In this document: positions 44,365 to 54,100 of the stretch, one piece after another | Layout: each line of letters begins with the position of its first letter | Position numbering within the stretch: the stretch's first letter is position 1 | Assembly (NCBI GenBank): GCA_964593705.1 | Contig: CAZQIV010000023.1 | Location: forward strand, 1 to 64,000 | Origin: SABY01 sp964593705 | Lineage (GTDB): Bacteria > Bacteroidota > Bacteroidia > Bacteroidales > 4484-276 | DNA length: 64,000 bases | Direction of reading: 5' to 3' | Program-made: the position numbers and the translations under genes | Notes under the pieces: model-generated | What the model was told of the DNA's origin: nothing | Seen by the model: only the letters and a program-made list of their open reading frames with translations | The model's database searches: none

Positions 44365-44919
44365 ATGGCCGGACCTTTTGTTATCAAAACCCAAAGGCTT
44401 GAATTGATTGCCGGAAACCTCGATATGGCTGAGGCTGAAATGTCTAATATTTTTCGTCTTTCATTATTATTAAATGCGGAGTTCCCTTTTGGTTGGCCTC
44501 CTCCTGAAAATGATGAAAATACAATGGAATGGTTTTTCCAAAGGATTTTTGATATGCCGGAGGCCAGGGGCTAGTTGATGTGGTATTTTGTCGCCACCGA
44601 AAATGACAAAAGAATTGTGATTGGCAATGGAGGCTTTTTAGGTTTGCCCGATGAAAATGGGATGGTGGAATGTGGGTATTCTATCATTGAGCCAGCACAA
44701 AATAACGGCTTTGCTACTGAAGCGCTGCATGGTCTGGTAAAATGGGCTTTTGTAAATAATGATGTTAATGGTATAATTGCAAAAACAATTAAGAACAATC
44801 CTGCCAGCAAAAGTGTTCTCGAAAAAAATCATTTCAAATTCATCGAATATGATGCAGTGGTGGGAGAACTTGTTTATAAGTTACTAAAAAATCAAAAACC
44901 TAAAGTGAGAGGTAATTAA
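44365..44919 (+). pseudogene. GNAT N-acetyltransferase interrupted by an in-frame TAG
   Basis: The frame from 44365 reads KTQRLELIAGNLDMAEAEMS and stops at a TAG at 44572-44574 after FDMPEARG. The same frame continues LMWYFVATENDKRIVIGNGG, then ENGMVECGYSIIEPAQNNGF and ATEALHGLVKWAF, which is the acetyl-CoA-binding part of RimJ/RimL-type GNAT enzymes (motif A Q/RxxGxA as QNNGFA), and ends normally at 44919. RGxLMWYF with a Trp codon TGG in place of TAG would make an ordinary 184-aa enzyme, so one G-to-A change is enough to explain it. The substrate is unknown. A consensus error is possible. Confidence 0.8.
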
Positions 44920-45662
44920 ATTTGGTTGATAATTTCGAGGATTTTATCCTTGTTTCGTGAGGATACCGGCACTTCAAATCCCATGGTAAGTTTTATAATG
45001 TTTTCGTTAGCCCTCAGGTACGACTGCACATGTTTCATGTTTACCATGTACTGACGGTGGGGTTTTATAAATCCGCTTTCGGTAAGCGTATCATAATAAT
45101 CTTTTAATGTTTTGGAGGTTTTTATTTTATGGCCATTTTCAAGGAAAAAGATGGTGTAATTTTTATAGGATTTACACATAATAATTTCCGAAACATTCAC
45201 AAGATTGTATTGATCTTTTGTAGCCAATACAATTCTTTTTATCGGGCCGCCGGAATTACTATACGCGAGTAGTTTGGAGAATTTTTGTGTTAAATCCCTG
45301 TTTTGAAGTTCCAACTCTGCCTTGTCAACAGCTTTTATCAGTTCTTCATGTACAATTGGTTTTAACAGGTAATCAACAGTGCTGTATTTAAAGGCCTGTA
45401 CCGCAAATTCAGAATATGCGGTGGTAAAAATAATATCAAACTTAAAACCATTGATTTGGCTTAGTAGGTCGAAGCCATCGCCATCGGGCATTTCAATATC
45501 TAAAAACACCAAATCAGGCTCGTATGTTTTTATGCATTCCAACCCTGATTTCACATCATGACCTTCACCTACAAGTTCAACATTATCACAATACTTTTCA
45601 AGTAAAATTTTAAGTGTTTCACGGGCATTATATTCGTCCTCTATAATGATGCTTCTAATCAT
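44916..45662 (-). CDS. LytTR-family response regulator
   Basis: A 248-aa two-domain regulator. The receiver domain (1-120) has the acidic pocket E8/D9, the phosphoacceptor D55 (LVFLDIEMPDGDGFDLL) and the conserved Lys in YLLKPI. The LytTR DNA-binding domain covers about 145-245 (KDQYNLVNVSEIIMCKSYKN; TLTESGFIKPHRQYMVNMKH). It resembles LytR/AlgR regulators that bind DNA when phosphorylated; its histidine kinase is not in the window. The stop overlaps the last codons of the convergent GNAT frame. Confidence 0.92.
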   Translation of the reverse strand: MIRSIIIEDEYNARETLKILLEKYCDNVELVGEGHDVKSGLECIKTYEPDLVFLDIEMPDGDGFDLLSQINGFKFDIIFTTAYSEFAVQAFKYSTVDYLLKPIVHEELIKAVDKAELELQNRDLTQKFSKLLAYSNSGGPIKRIVLATKDQYNLVNVSEIIMCKSYKNYTIFFLENGHKIKTSKTLKDYYDTLTESGFIKPHRQYMVNMKHVQSYLRANENIIKLTMGFEVPVSSRNKDKILEIINQI

Positions 45663-45829
45663 TTAGGCTGTCTTTAGTGCTATTTGAAAAAATCAGGCAC
45701 GTAAAAATACATTTTTTTGACATAGTCAAATTTAATTTAACACAAATAATTTCGTTTTTTATACTACAAAAACCTATAAGCGATGGCGAAATCCTTGGTA
45801 CAGGAGTCCTTATTTGTTCAGTTTTAATT

Positions 45830-45837
45830 TATCTTTG
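45830..45837 (+). promoter_or_regulatory. Candidate -7 element for the yicC-gmk unit
   Basis: TATCTTTG is an exact TAnnTTTG match, 18 bp before the YicC ATG at 45856. Confidence 0.45.
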
Positions 45838-45855
45838 TTGAAAATATTTTTAGGT

Positions 45856-46734
45856 ATGATTAAATCAATGACCGGATACGGCAGGGCCGAAGGTGAAGTA
45901 AACAATAGGAAATTCACTGTTGAACTGAAAACACTCAATAGTAAACAGTTCGACATGTTATCGAGAATTCCACCTGTTTATAAAGAAAAGGAACTTCAGA
46001 TAAGATCGATTTTGCAGCAAAAACTTGAACGCGGAAAAATTGAAATAACTGTTAATGTTGAAGATTCGAAAGCTGATGTAAATTTTGCCATCAACAGGGA
46101 ACTTGCCACGCAATATTATAACGAGATTATCGGGCTTCAAAGAAACCTTGGTATTGAAAACAGTAATGAGATACTTGCTACGATTCTTAAATTGCCTGAA
46201 GTGATACAGGCCGTTCCTGATGTGCTTGAAGAAGAGGAGTGGGAAGGAATGCAAGAAATTATACATCAGGCCGTGGCCTTATCCGATGATTCCAGAATAA
46301 AAGAAGGAAAAGTCCTTGAAAATGATTTTACCGAACGTATTGCTACCATAACTGCTTTGTTGTTAAATATTAACAAATACGAAGATCAGCGCATAGTGAG
46401 AATTAAAGAAAAATTGAAAGCTGATCTTGAAAAATATTTCGAGGAAAAAAAGATAGACCAAAATCGACTGGAGCAGGAAATGGTTTATTACATCGATAAA
46501 ATTGATATTACAGAGGAAAAAGTGAGGTTGAGCAATCATTGTAATTACTTTCTTCAAACCCTGGCCGAAGCCGACACCGCCAATGGGAAAAAGCTAAACT
46601 TCATCAGCCAGGAAATTGGCAGGGAGATCAATACCATCGGATCAAAAGCCAACGATGGAGATATTCAAAAGTTGGTGGTTCAGATGAAAGATGAACTGGA
46701 AAAAATTAAAGAGCAACTATTCAATATTTTATAG
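45856..46734 (+). CDS. yicC: YicC family endoribonuclease-like protein
   Basis: The ATG at 45856 gives 292 aa starting MIKSMTGYGRAEGEV, the hallmark of the YicC family; an earlier start adds 14 residues upstream and is rejected. The C-terminal DUF1732 part is LEQEMVYYIDKIDITEEKVR, then GKKLNFISQEIGREINTIGS and a NDGDIQ-like ending. YicC proteins act in RNA turnover. The gene is 5 bp before gmk, a conserved pair in many bacteria. Confidence 0.92.
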   Translation: MIKSMTGYGRAEGEVNNRKFTVELKTLNSKQFDMLSRIPPVYKEKELQIRSILQQKLERGKIEITVNVEDSKADVNFAINRELATQYYNEIIGLQRNLGIENSNEILATILKLPEVIQAVPDVLEEEEWEGMQEIIHQAVALSDDSRIKEGKVLENDFTERIATITALLLNINKYEDQRIVRIKEKLKADLEKYFEEKKIDQNRLEQEMVYYIDKIDITEEKVRLSNHCNYFLQTLAEADTANGKKLNFISQEIGREINTIGSKANDGDIQKLVVQMKDELEKIKEQLFNIL

Positions 46735-46739
46735 ATAGT

Positions 46740-47303
46740 ATGACCGGGAAATTAATCGTTGTTTCAGCACCATCGGGGTCAGGAAAAACTTCAATAGTAA
46801 AAGAAATCCTTGCATCGGATTTAGGCCTCGAATTTTCAATATCGGCATGTAGCCGCAAGCCAAGGGGAAATGAAACCAATGGGAAAGATTATTATTTTTT
46901 GTCGATCGAAGATTTTAGAAGCAAAATTGCCAACGATGAATTTATCGAGTGGGAAGAGGTGTATCCCGGAAATTATTATGGCACTTTGAAATCGGAGCTT
47001 GAACGTATTTGGCAAAAAGGAAAGCATGTTATTTTTGATGTTGATGTTGTTGGCGGATTAAATATCAAGAAGAAATACAATGACCGTTGCCTTGCGATTT
47101 TTATCCAGGCTCCTTCGCTTGCCGAACTCGAAAAACGCCTGCGTGACCGATCGACCGACAGCGAAGAAACGATTATAAAAAGAATTGAAAAAGCCGAATA
47201 TGAACTAACTTTTGCGCCCAGGTTTGACCTCATAATAGTAAATGATAATTTTGAAACAGCAGTAAAGCAAACCTACCGGGAGCTTGAAAAATTTATTGCC
47301 TGA
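46740..47303 (+). CDS. gmk: Guanylate kinase
   Basis: A 187-aa enzyme of normal length. The P-loop is SAPSGSGKTS at 9-18, the GMP-binding region is SRKPRGNETNGKDYYFLS (about 37-54), and E66-x-EEVYPGNYYGT follows. It phosphorylates GMP to GDP using ATP in the cytoplasm. The gene is translationally close to yicC and overlaps a possible upstream start of the following cyclase gene. Confidence 0.96.
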   Translation: MTGKLIVVSAPSGSGKTSIVKEILASDLGLEFSISACSRKPRGNETNGKDYYFLSIEDFRSKIANDEFIEWEEVYPGNYYGTLKSELERIWQKGKHVIFDVDVVGGLNIKKKYNDRCLAIFIQAPSLAELEKRLRDRSTDSEETIIKRIEKAEYELTFAPRFDLIIVNDNFETAVKQTYRELEKFIA

Positions 47304-47307
47304 AAAT

Positions 47308-48363
47308 ATGGAAGCAGAACCTACAAGGAAACTATCTACAATTGTATTTACCGATATTGTCGGGTATTCCGAAATGATGAACCGCGATGAAAACCAGGCA
47401 ATGAAAGTGCTTGAGTTTCACGATAGAATTGCCGGGGAAATTTTTACTAGTAACTACGGGCAGATTATCAAAAAGCTTGGTGACGGTATTCTCGCGGTTT
47501 TTTCTTCGGTTAAGGATGCTTACACAGCTGTAAAAATGTTCGGCGAAGAAATTAAAGAATTTAATACAGCTAAACCTTCCAACCACCGATTGCTGGTGAG
47601 AACAGGAATTCATGTTGGTAGTGTGTTATACCGCGATGGAGATATTTTTGGAAACGATGTAAATGTGGCCGCACGGCTGCAACAGATTTGCGTTCCGGGA
47701 GGTGTTTGCCTGTCGCAATCTGCGCATTCCAAACTTGGGCAAACTTTCGATGCTGAATTTAAAATTATATCAAATGTAAAGCTTAAAAATATTGCAGAAA
47801 ATTACACCGTTTCAATGCTTCCTTCTATTTATCCTGATGAGTATCCCATCGAAAAATTGTCTGCCATCGAAAATGAACACAGTAACATTGTAATTAAATC
47901 TATTACAAAAATTCCACCCGAAAAGTTCTCATTTGTTGATGCTTTAATAGTTTCGGTTGGGCTAATGATTGTATTGGATTTTGCTATTGTAAATGCCCTG
48001 GTTTATATTAGCGAAATCACTTTTAATGCAGCCATACTTAAGTTAAGCAATATTTGGATGTTATTTTACAACATCATTTTTATTGCCATTTTTACTGTTT
48101 CGCTTTTGCGCGATGCCGTGGAAATTAAATTTGAAGATGTGAGGGGAGCAGACAAGCTGTTGAGCTATATTATTCAACGGTTTGGATTTAAGTCGCCTGT
48201 AAAGAAAGGAGATCAAATAGTTTTTAAGCCGACTTTTTATAATTTGTTTATGTGGTCAACCCAAAAGATGAGGGTAGCAATTAATGGAAATTATGTTACC
48301 ATCTCAGGGTCTTTTCTGTTTTTGAGGAAGGTAAAAAAAATGCTTAAATCGTATCAGAAATAA
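47308..48363 (+). CDS. Class III adenylate/guanylate cyclase with two membrane helices
   Basis: The ATG at 47308 gives 351 aa; an upstream TTG at 47284 lies within gmk and is less likely. The catalytic domain covers about 8-170 with metal-binding D16 (FTDIVGYS) and D59 (KKLGDGILAVF), and the transition-state pair N119 and R123 (NDVNVAARL). Two hydrophobic segments follow (FVDALIVSVGLMIVLDFAIV, about 210-229, and NIWMLFYNIIFIAIFTVSLL, about 250-269), then a basic C-terminal domain. The cyclase is likely cytoplasmic but membrane-tethered. The unusual order (cyclase first, helices after) means it may sense membrane state, which is inference. Confidence 0.85.
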   Translation: MEAEPTRKLSTIVFTDIVGYSEMMNRDENQAMKVLEFHDRIAGEIFTSNYGQIIKKLGDGILAVFSSVKDAYTAVKMFGEEIKEFNTAKPSNHRLLVRTGIHVGSVLYRDGDIFGNDVNVAARLQQICVPGGVCLSQSAHSKLGQTFDAEFKIISNVKLKNIAENYTVSMLPSIYPDEYPIEKLSAIENEHSNIVIKSITKIPPEKFSFVDALIVSVGLMIVLDFAIVNALVYISEITFNAAILKLSNIWMLFYNIIFIAIFTVSLLRDAVEIKFEDVRGADKLLSYIIQRFGFKSPVKKGDQIVFKPTFYNLFMWSTQKMRVAINGNYVTISGSFLFLRKVKKMLKSYQK

Positions 48364-48375
48364 GCATTTTTAAAT

Positions 48376-48579
48376 TCAGGATTTTATAAGCATATTCGAA
48401 ATCTCGTCAGAATTGTCAACCATAACTTTTCCGCCATTAATTGTTTTGAGTTTAATTTCGAAGAGTTTCGTTCTAAGTTTTTCTAATTTCGAATCTTTGT
48501 TGATATCCTCAGCCGAAAAAGTTTCGTAGAGGAGTTCAAGGAGCTGATTTACGGTTTTGTTTTTCTTTAAACGTTCCAT
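48376..48579 (-). CDS. Small basic protein of unknown function (67 aa)
   Basis: A 67-aa protein, rich in Lys and Leu with predicted helices (MERLKKNKTVNQLLELLYET; KLEKLRTKLFEIKL). There is no signal or membrane segment. No family is recognised. It ends 13 bp from the convergent cyclase gene. Helical content and a normal ATG suggest that it is real. Confidence 0.4.
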   Translation of the reverse strand: MERLKKNKTVNQLLELLYETFSAEDINKDSKLEKLRTKLFEIKLKTINGGKVMVDNSDEISNMLIKS

Positions 48580-48897
48580 GATAGTATGTGTTAATTAAGT
48601 GTAGTAAATTTTGATCCATCATTAAGTTTTTATTTGTTTTGCCCCGAAAATACTAAAATATTTTAACATAACGATATTTTGGCATATTTAGTTTTGAAAC
48701 ATAATTTCAATTATTAACATTTTTTTTAGGACGAAATTAAGAAATATGAAATATTCCCGCCATGAGGGCGGGCAGGCTTTGATAATTATTAACACCCACG
48801 CTTGCCCCGATCATTCGGGGGGCATAAATGTCCAAAGGACTCCGATGGAGAAACATCATTCTATATCATCCGTGCATCCGTGGCTAATTTTATACAG
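48580..48897. other. Intergenic region with two GC-rich hairpins
   Basis: Hairpins CCCGCC/GGCGGG (48756-48772) and CCCCGA/TCGGGG (48805-48820), then a word related to TCCAAAGGACTCCGATGGAG (48830-48849) recalling 31999-32018. A frame running through this into nadD is rejected as an N-terminal extension of nadD. Confidence 0.45.
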
Positions 48898-49479
48898 ATG
48901 AAACAAAAAACCGGCTTATTTTTCGGCTCATTCAACCCTGTTCATATCGGACATTTAATTGTTGCTGCCTACATGCGCGATTTTACCGATCTTGATCAAG
49001 TATGGTTCGTGGTATCACCCCAAAATCCGCTGAAGGATAAAAACAGTTTACTCCCCGATCACCATCGATTGATGCTGTTGAAAACGGCCATCGAAAACGA
49101 TCCCGGTCTCAGGGTATCGGATATTGAATTTAAAATGCCAAAACCTTCATACACCATCCACACACTTACCTGGTTAGACGAAAAATACCCCGACAGGGAT
49201 TTTGTGCTGATTGCAGGTTCTGACATCTTTGAGTCGTTTCACAAGTGGAAAAATTACGAAGTCCTTCTCGAATTTTACTCCGTTTACTTATACAATCGCC
49301 CGGGATCTGTCCCGGGGAAGTACATAAACCATCCATCCATAAAATTTTTCGCTGCCCCCTTAATGGAGATTTCTTCAAGCTTCATTCGCAAAGCAATCAA
49401 GGATGGAAAGGATGTTAGGTACATGATGCCACCTGGAGTTTGGGAATACATCAAAGAGATGCATTTTTACGAATCTTAA
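48898..49479 (+). CDS. nadD: Nicotinate-nucleotide adenylyltransferase
   Basis: The ATG at 48898 gives 193 aa, the usual size. The nucleotidyltransferase motif is GSFNPVHIGH at 10-19 (with H16 and H19), and ISSSFIRKAIKDGKDVRYMM is the ISxTxIR-like motif near the C-terminus. It joins ATP to nicotinate mononucleotide in NAD synthesis in the cytoplasm. The longer upstream frame is rejected because it covers intergenic repeats. Confidence 0.95.
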   Translation: MKQKTGLFFGSFNPVHIGHLIVAAYMRDFTDLDQVWFVVSPQNPLKDKNSLLPDHHRLMLLKTAIENDPGLRVSDIEFKMPKPSYTIHTLTWLDEKYPDRDFVLIAGSDIFESFHKWKNYEVLLEFYSVYLYNRPGSVPGKYINHPSIKFFAAPLMEISSSFIRKAIKDGKDVRYMMPPGVWEYIKEMHFYES

Positions 49480-49532
49480 ATAGTGCTTATCCATAAAAGC
49501 GTCCTTTTTTGATTTAAGATTGATCCCGAACA

Positions 49533-49847
49533 TGCGCATAGCCGTTAGGCTAAGAAAATATTTGTAATTTTAAAATTAGTAAATACTATAACAAAGGCTG
49601 AAAGCCTTTAATATCAAAAGAAGGAGCACCGCTCCTTTTTAACACCAAAGCATCTGTATCCGCAGGCTGAAGGCCTGCAACAATATATTTGTCCCTCCGA
49701 AGGTGTCCATTGGACAGGCCTTCAGCCTGGTAAACTTTTTGGCAATAGGATCTTTTCTTTGATGTTCCTCCGCAGGAGACCTACGGACAGGCTTTTCAGC
49801 CTGCAAAACTTATTTGGGGAATATGTTTAGCTTGACGGCTATGCGCA
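49533..49847. mobile_element. MITE-like element bounded by 21-bp inverted repeats
   Basis: The ends 49533-49553 and 49827-49847 are inverted repeats with 2 mismatches in 21. Between them lie nested small palindromes: AGGCTGAAAGCCT, GGAGCACCGCTCC, CAGGCTGAAGGCCTG, CAGGCCTTCAGCCTG and CAGGCTTTTCAGCCTG. No coding frame is present. A non-autonomous element or a structured RNA repeat are both possible. The rest of 49480-50012 holds no gene. Confidence 0.55.
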
Positions 49848-50012
49848 CCTGCGGGAATCATCCGAAGGACTCAGATGGTGGAGATATTAGATTTGATTGA
49901 TACACACCAACATCTTAAATCTAAAATCTGCCTGTCCCGAAGTGTAACGTATCGGGGTTAATCTAAAATCGTATATTTTTAAAATCTCGCCTTTAGGATT
50001 CTAAGTTGTAGT

Positions 50013-50696
50013 TTAAAACCTGAGCCTGCTTTGACGTGATGCTTCTTCGTTGAAATACCACAAAACCCTAAAAGAGAGTACACGGTTGTATTGTTTTCTA
50101 ATCTTTTCTTCGCCGGGATCAACATTGAGGTACTCACGTTCCCTTATTTTAAAAAGTGAAAATGAATAACGGACATTAAATTTTAATTGCTTGTAAATGG
50201 GGATTTGTACATCGAACAAGGCCGAATAATCATTCAAATCGTAAGGCCCGTCATTGAGTGTGCTTGTAGCTATTCGCACATTGTCCTCCCATTCCTTTAC
50301 CTCGATGAGCCTGCCGTATGATAAACCCACGCCTCCCCTTAATCCGGTGCGGTCGATATAGTGGAACAAAACCGGAACCTCAACATAATTAAGGACAAGC
50401 TTATACTGATTGTAATCGTGCCGGTACCGGTAATCCATGCCCCGCCCTCCTTCTTTGTGGTAGCTCCCTTTTTGGGTGTAAATGGTTTCGATCGAAAATG
50501 TCCATTTATCTCCGAAAGGAACTACTGCGGCAGCGCCGGCATTAATGCCAAATTTCCTAAAACCAAATACATCGTCACCTTCAACATGTGTTAAATTAGT
50601 ACCACCAATCAAAACTCCCATCACTCTTTGGCCATGAGCGCTATAAAAAGCGGAAATCCCTGTTAGCAAAATAATAGTGATGAATAGTTTTTTCAT
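50013..50696 (-). CDS. Outer membrane beta-barrel protein
   Basis: A 227-aa protein with a signal peptide ending FYSAHGQ (about residue 22). Alternating strands (IGGTNLTHVEGDDVFGFRKF; VVPFGDKWTFSIETIYTQKG; VPVLFHYIDRTGLRGGVGLS; KFNVRYSFSLFKI) and a C-terminus VLSFRVLWYFN suggest a PorT/OMP-like barrel of the outer membrane. The exact role is unknown. Confidence 0.72.
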   Translation of the reverse strand: MKKLFITIILLTGISAFYSAHGQRVMGVLIGGTNLTHVEGDDVFGFRKFGINAGAAAVVPFGDKWTFSIETIYTQKGSYHKEGGRGMDYRYRHDYNQYKLVLNYVEVPVLFHYIDRTGLRGGVGLSYGRLIEVKEWEDNVRIATSTLNDGPYDLNDYSALFDVQIPIYKQLKFNVRYSFSLFKIREREYLNVDPGEEKIRKQYNRVLSFRVLWYFNEEASRQSRLRF

Positions 50697-50781
50697 GATC
50701 CAGTTTCAAATTTAAACGGATTTAATAACGAACTTAAATTTGGTGTATTTCGTGAATTGCTGAATAATTTATTCCTAACCT

Positions 50782-50936
50782 GATTAATTCACAAATTCGT
50801 TGAATTTGTGAATTAATCACCGAAGGTCGAAAATATTTATTTAAAATATTTTCGAGGGTTAATCCTCGAATTTCCAAAGGAAATTCGGCTCTGCAGGCTT
50901 TTTAGCCTGCAGAGTGAAAAATTCATGAATTTTTCA
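50782..50936. repeat. Array of six consecutive perfect hairpins
   Basis: Six perfect stem-loops abut or nearly touch: 50782-50818 (17-bp stem), 50828-50854 (11 bp), 50853-50868 (5 bp), 50867-50887 (9 bp), 50889-50914 (11 bp) and 50915-50936 (10 bp). Their sequences differ from one another. There is no coding frame. The surrounding gap 50697-51107 holds nothing else clear. Confidence 0.75.
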
Positions 50937-51107
50937 GGCTAAAATGTCTGACTCGTATTAGGCGGAGATTTTACAATCCAGACAATTATCATTTTCAGTT
51001 ACCGTTTTCTGATTGAACTTTGCCAAAGGCTTTTATCATTAAATATTCGATGATTTTATAGTTACTTTTCAAGCCGATTTCTGCATCGTAATTTAACAAT
51101 AGGATTT

Positions 51108-54100
51108 ATGAATTTCAGATATTATTTACTCTTCATTATCTTAATTATTTTTAAACCCGCGAATTCACAGAGCATTTATTATAAGCAAAAAACTGTGAAG
51201 CTTGCTTCCCAAATTGCTTTGATGACAAAAAGCGACTCTATCCTGTCCGAATCCTTGCCGGAACTTATATTGACTGACCAAGCCAAAAAGCGGGATCTCC
51301 CTCCCATTCATGATAACTCTTCATCGCCCTACCTCAGGCCGGTTTTTAATCAAAATAGTGCCTGCTGTGGACAAGCCGGCGGGGTAGCCTATAATTTTAC
51401 TTATGAGATTAACCGCCTACGCAATCTTCCTTCCGATGATACACTAAATCAATACCCTGCACATTTTACCTGGAATTTCCAGAATAGCGGGGATGGTTAT
51501 TATGGGGTAAGTTATTTACATAGCTTCGAAATTTTAAAAATTGCCGGAAACCCAAACGTATTTGATTATGGCGGCATGGACAACACGAGCGGCACAGAAT
51601 GGATGACCGGCTACGATAAGTATTACAATGCCATGCACAACAGGGTAAGGGGTGTGAAACATTTAAAAGTAAACAACGAAACCGGACTGCTCACTTTAAA
51701 GCATTGGCTTCAAAATCATTTGGAGGGCTCCGCATCGGGTGGAGTTGCAAGCTTTTATGCCTCCAGTCCTTGGGGATATAAAATCCTTCCCGACGATAGC
51801 CCCGAAGCCGGAAAATATGCCATGACAGCTTTCCCGGCTGTTGCAACCCATGCCATGACCATAGTTGGCTACCACGACAGCATCAGGTACGATTATAACG
51901 GTGACGGCTTTTATACCAATGATATCGACATCAATGAGGATGGCAAAGTTGATATGAAAGATTGGGAGATTGGCGGATTAAAATTCGTGAACAGTTATGG
52001 CCTATACTGGGCAGATTCAGGCTTTTGCTATATGATGTATAAAACCCTGGCCGATAACCTGGGTGAGGGCGGTATTTGGAATCATTGCATCCATGTGCTG
52101 GATGTAAAAGAAACTTATGAGCCCAAACTTACATTTAAGTTCACCATCAAACATGATTCGCGCGGGAAGATGAAAATCACGGCAGGTATCGCCACCGATA
52201 CCTCAGCACTTATCCCTGAACATGTAATGCACTTTCCAATTTTCAACTATCAGGGTGGCCATAATTTTATGCAGGGCAGGCGCCAGGAAGAGTTGAATAA
52301 ATACCTCGAAACCGGTTTGGATATTACACCATTGCTCAGCTACATTAATCCGGGACAGCAGGCCAAATTCTTTTTGCAAATTACCGAAACCGATCCGTTT
52401 AATGAGGGTACCGGGAGAATTATCGGACTCACGCTCATGGATTATAACAATGGTACACTGGAAATCCCATGTTCACAAACTGAAGTTCCATTAACTGAAA
52501 ATGGTATTACCATGATTGGTGTTACTCATGCCCCTGATTTTGATAAACCTGAGATAACAACCCCGGAATTACCCGCCGCAACAACTGGCAGTAATTACGA
52601 AACACTTATCGAAGCACAAAACGGCATCGAACCTTATCAATGGAATTTGATGACACCTTATCATCAACAACAATTTGACTTCCCCATGCCTGAAATTGAT
52701 GAGGTACAACTTTTCCCGTTTAGTGGAAACGAACATTTTGCTGCTAAGAAAATAGATTTTGAGTTCCCGTTTTATAGTAAAAAATACGACACCATTTACA
52801 TGCACGAAGATGGTTTCGTAATGTTTGAGCCCGATCTTTACCCCTGGCCGTATTTTAACGATCCCGGCCTATTGTTCAAAAAAGTGAGAAATATTTCGGT
52901 TTTTAACTTCAGGCCCGTGAAGTATTACAACGACCCCCTGCGCGATGACCCTGAAATGTGGTTTGAGGGCAACGAATTTTATGCAGCTTTCAGATGGAAA
53001 GGTTCATTGTATTATTTTGATGAAAAAATTGGTGAAGGCGAATTTGCTTTAGTTCTTAATTATGATGGCTTGATCAATTTTTATTACAACGGTATCGAAA
53101 TGAACGAAAATGTAGTTTGGTATGCCGGCACTTCTTCGGGCAATGAAACGGATTATACCCTGCTTAAAAACTCAAATTCCATTAACGTTCCCGGTGTTTC
53201 ATCTTATGTGCTGATTCCTGAGTTTTTACCAGAAAGCTTTAATATCTCTAATGAAGGAATTTTATCGGGAACGCCTGAAATAACAGAAAGCATTTACAAT
53301 ATCACCATTGAAGTTACCGATGACATGCGAATTTCAAACACGAAAACCTTCCAGCTTTCCGATGGATTGATTTTTAGTTATGATATTAATTCAGGTGATG
53401 ATGGGATGATTGAAAACGGGGAAGAATTTACAATTGACCTGACCCTGAAAAATATTTTTAATAACGCTTTTCACAATGTAAACGCCAATATTCCTACAGA
53501 CTACCCCTTCCTTGAAATCATCAACGCGAGCGCTTCTTTTGGAGATATTGCTCCCAATGAAAGTAAAACAATTGAAAATGCTTTTACACTAAAAGTGGAA
53601 CAAACCTGCCCCAATAACTTTAATTTCCTGACCGATCTCACACTCTCATCTGACGAAGCCGACTGGATAGGGAAAATGAATTTTGAAGCCTTTGCCCCGT
53701 CAATGGCCATCTCTTCGTTTCTGGTGCAGGATGATAACAACCATAGGCTCGATCCTGGTGAAACGGTTGATATTTCGATAAAAGTAGCAAATACCGGATT
53801 ATTGGATATTGAAAATGTTCAGCTTATGTTAGAATGCGAAAATGAACTGATCACGGTTAATGGCTCGCTTCAATCTTTTGGCAATATGACTGCTGGAGAA
53901 GAAAAGTCGGTGCAGTTTTCGGTAAGTGCCAGTCCCGATATCAATGTGGCCGATACTGTAGTGTTCAATCTGGCACTGAGTTTTGATCCTGATTATTTAA
54001 TCGAACAAACAAATCAAATCACCATAGGCCAATATACGGCGGTTATTTTTAGAAAAGGGTCAAATCCCGCATCAGCTGAAGCAATATTGGCCAGTATGCT

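Noticed and set aside
48802..48897. N-terminal extension of nadD
   Set aside because: The extra 32 residues come from hairpin and repeat DNA; the ATG at 48898 gives the normal family length.
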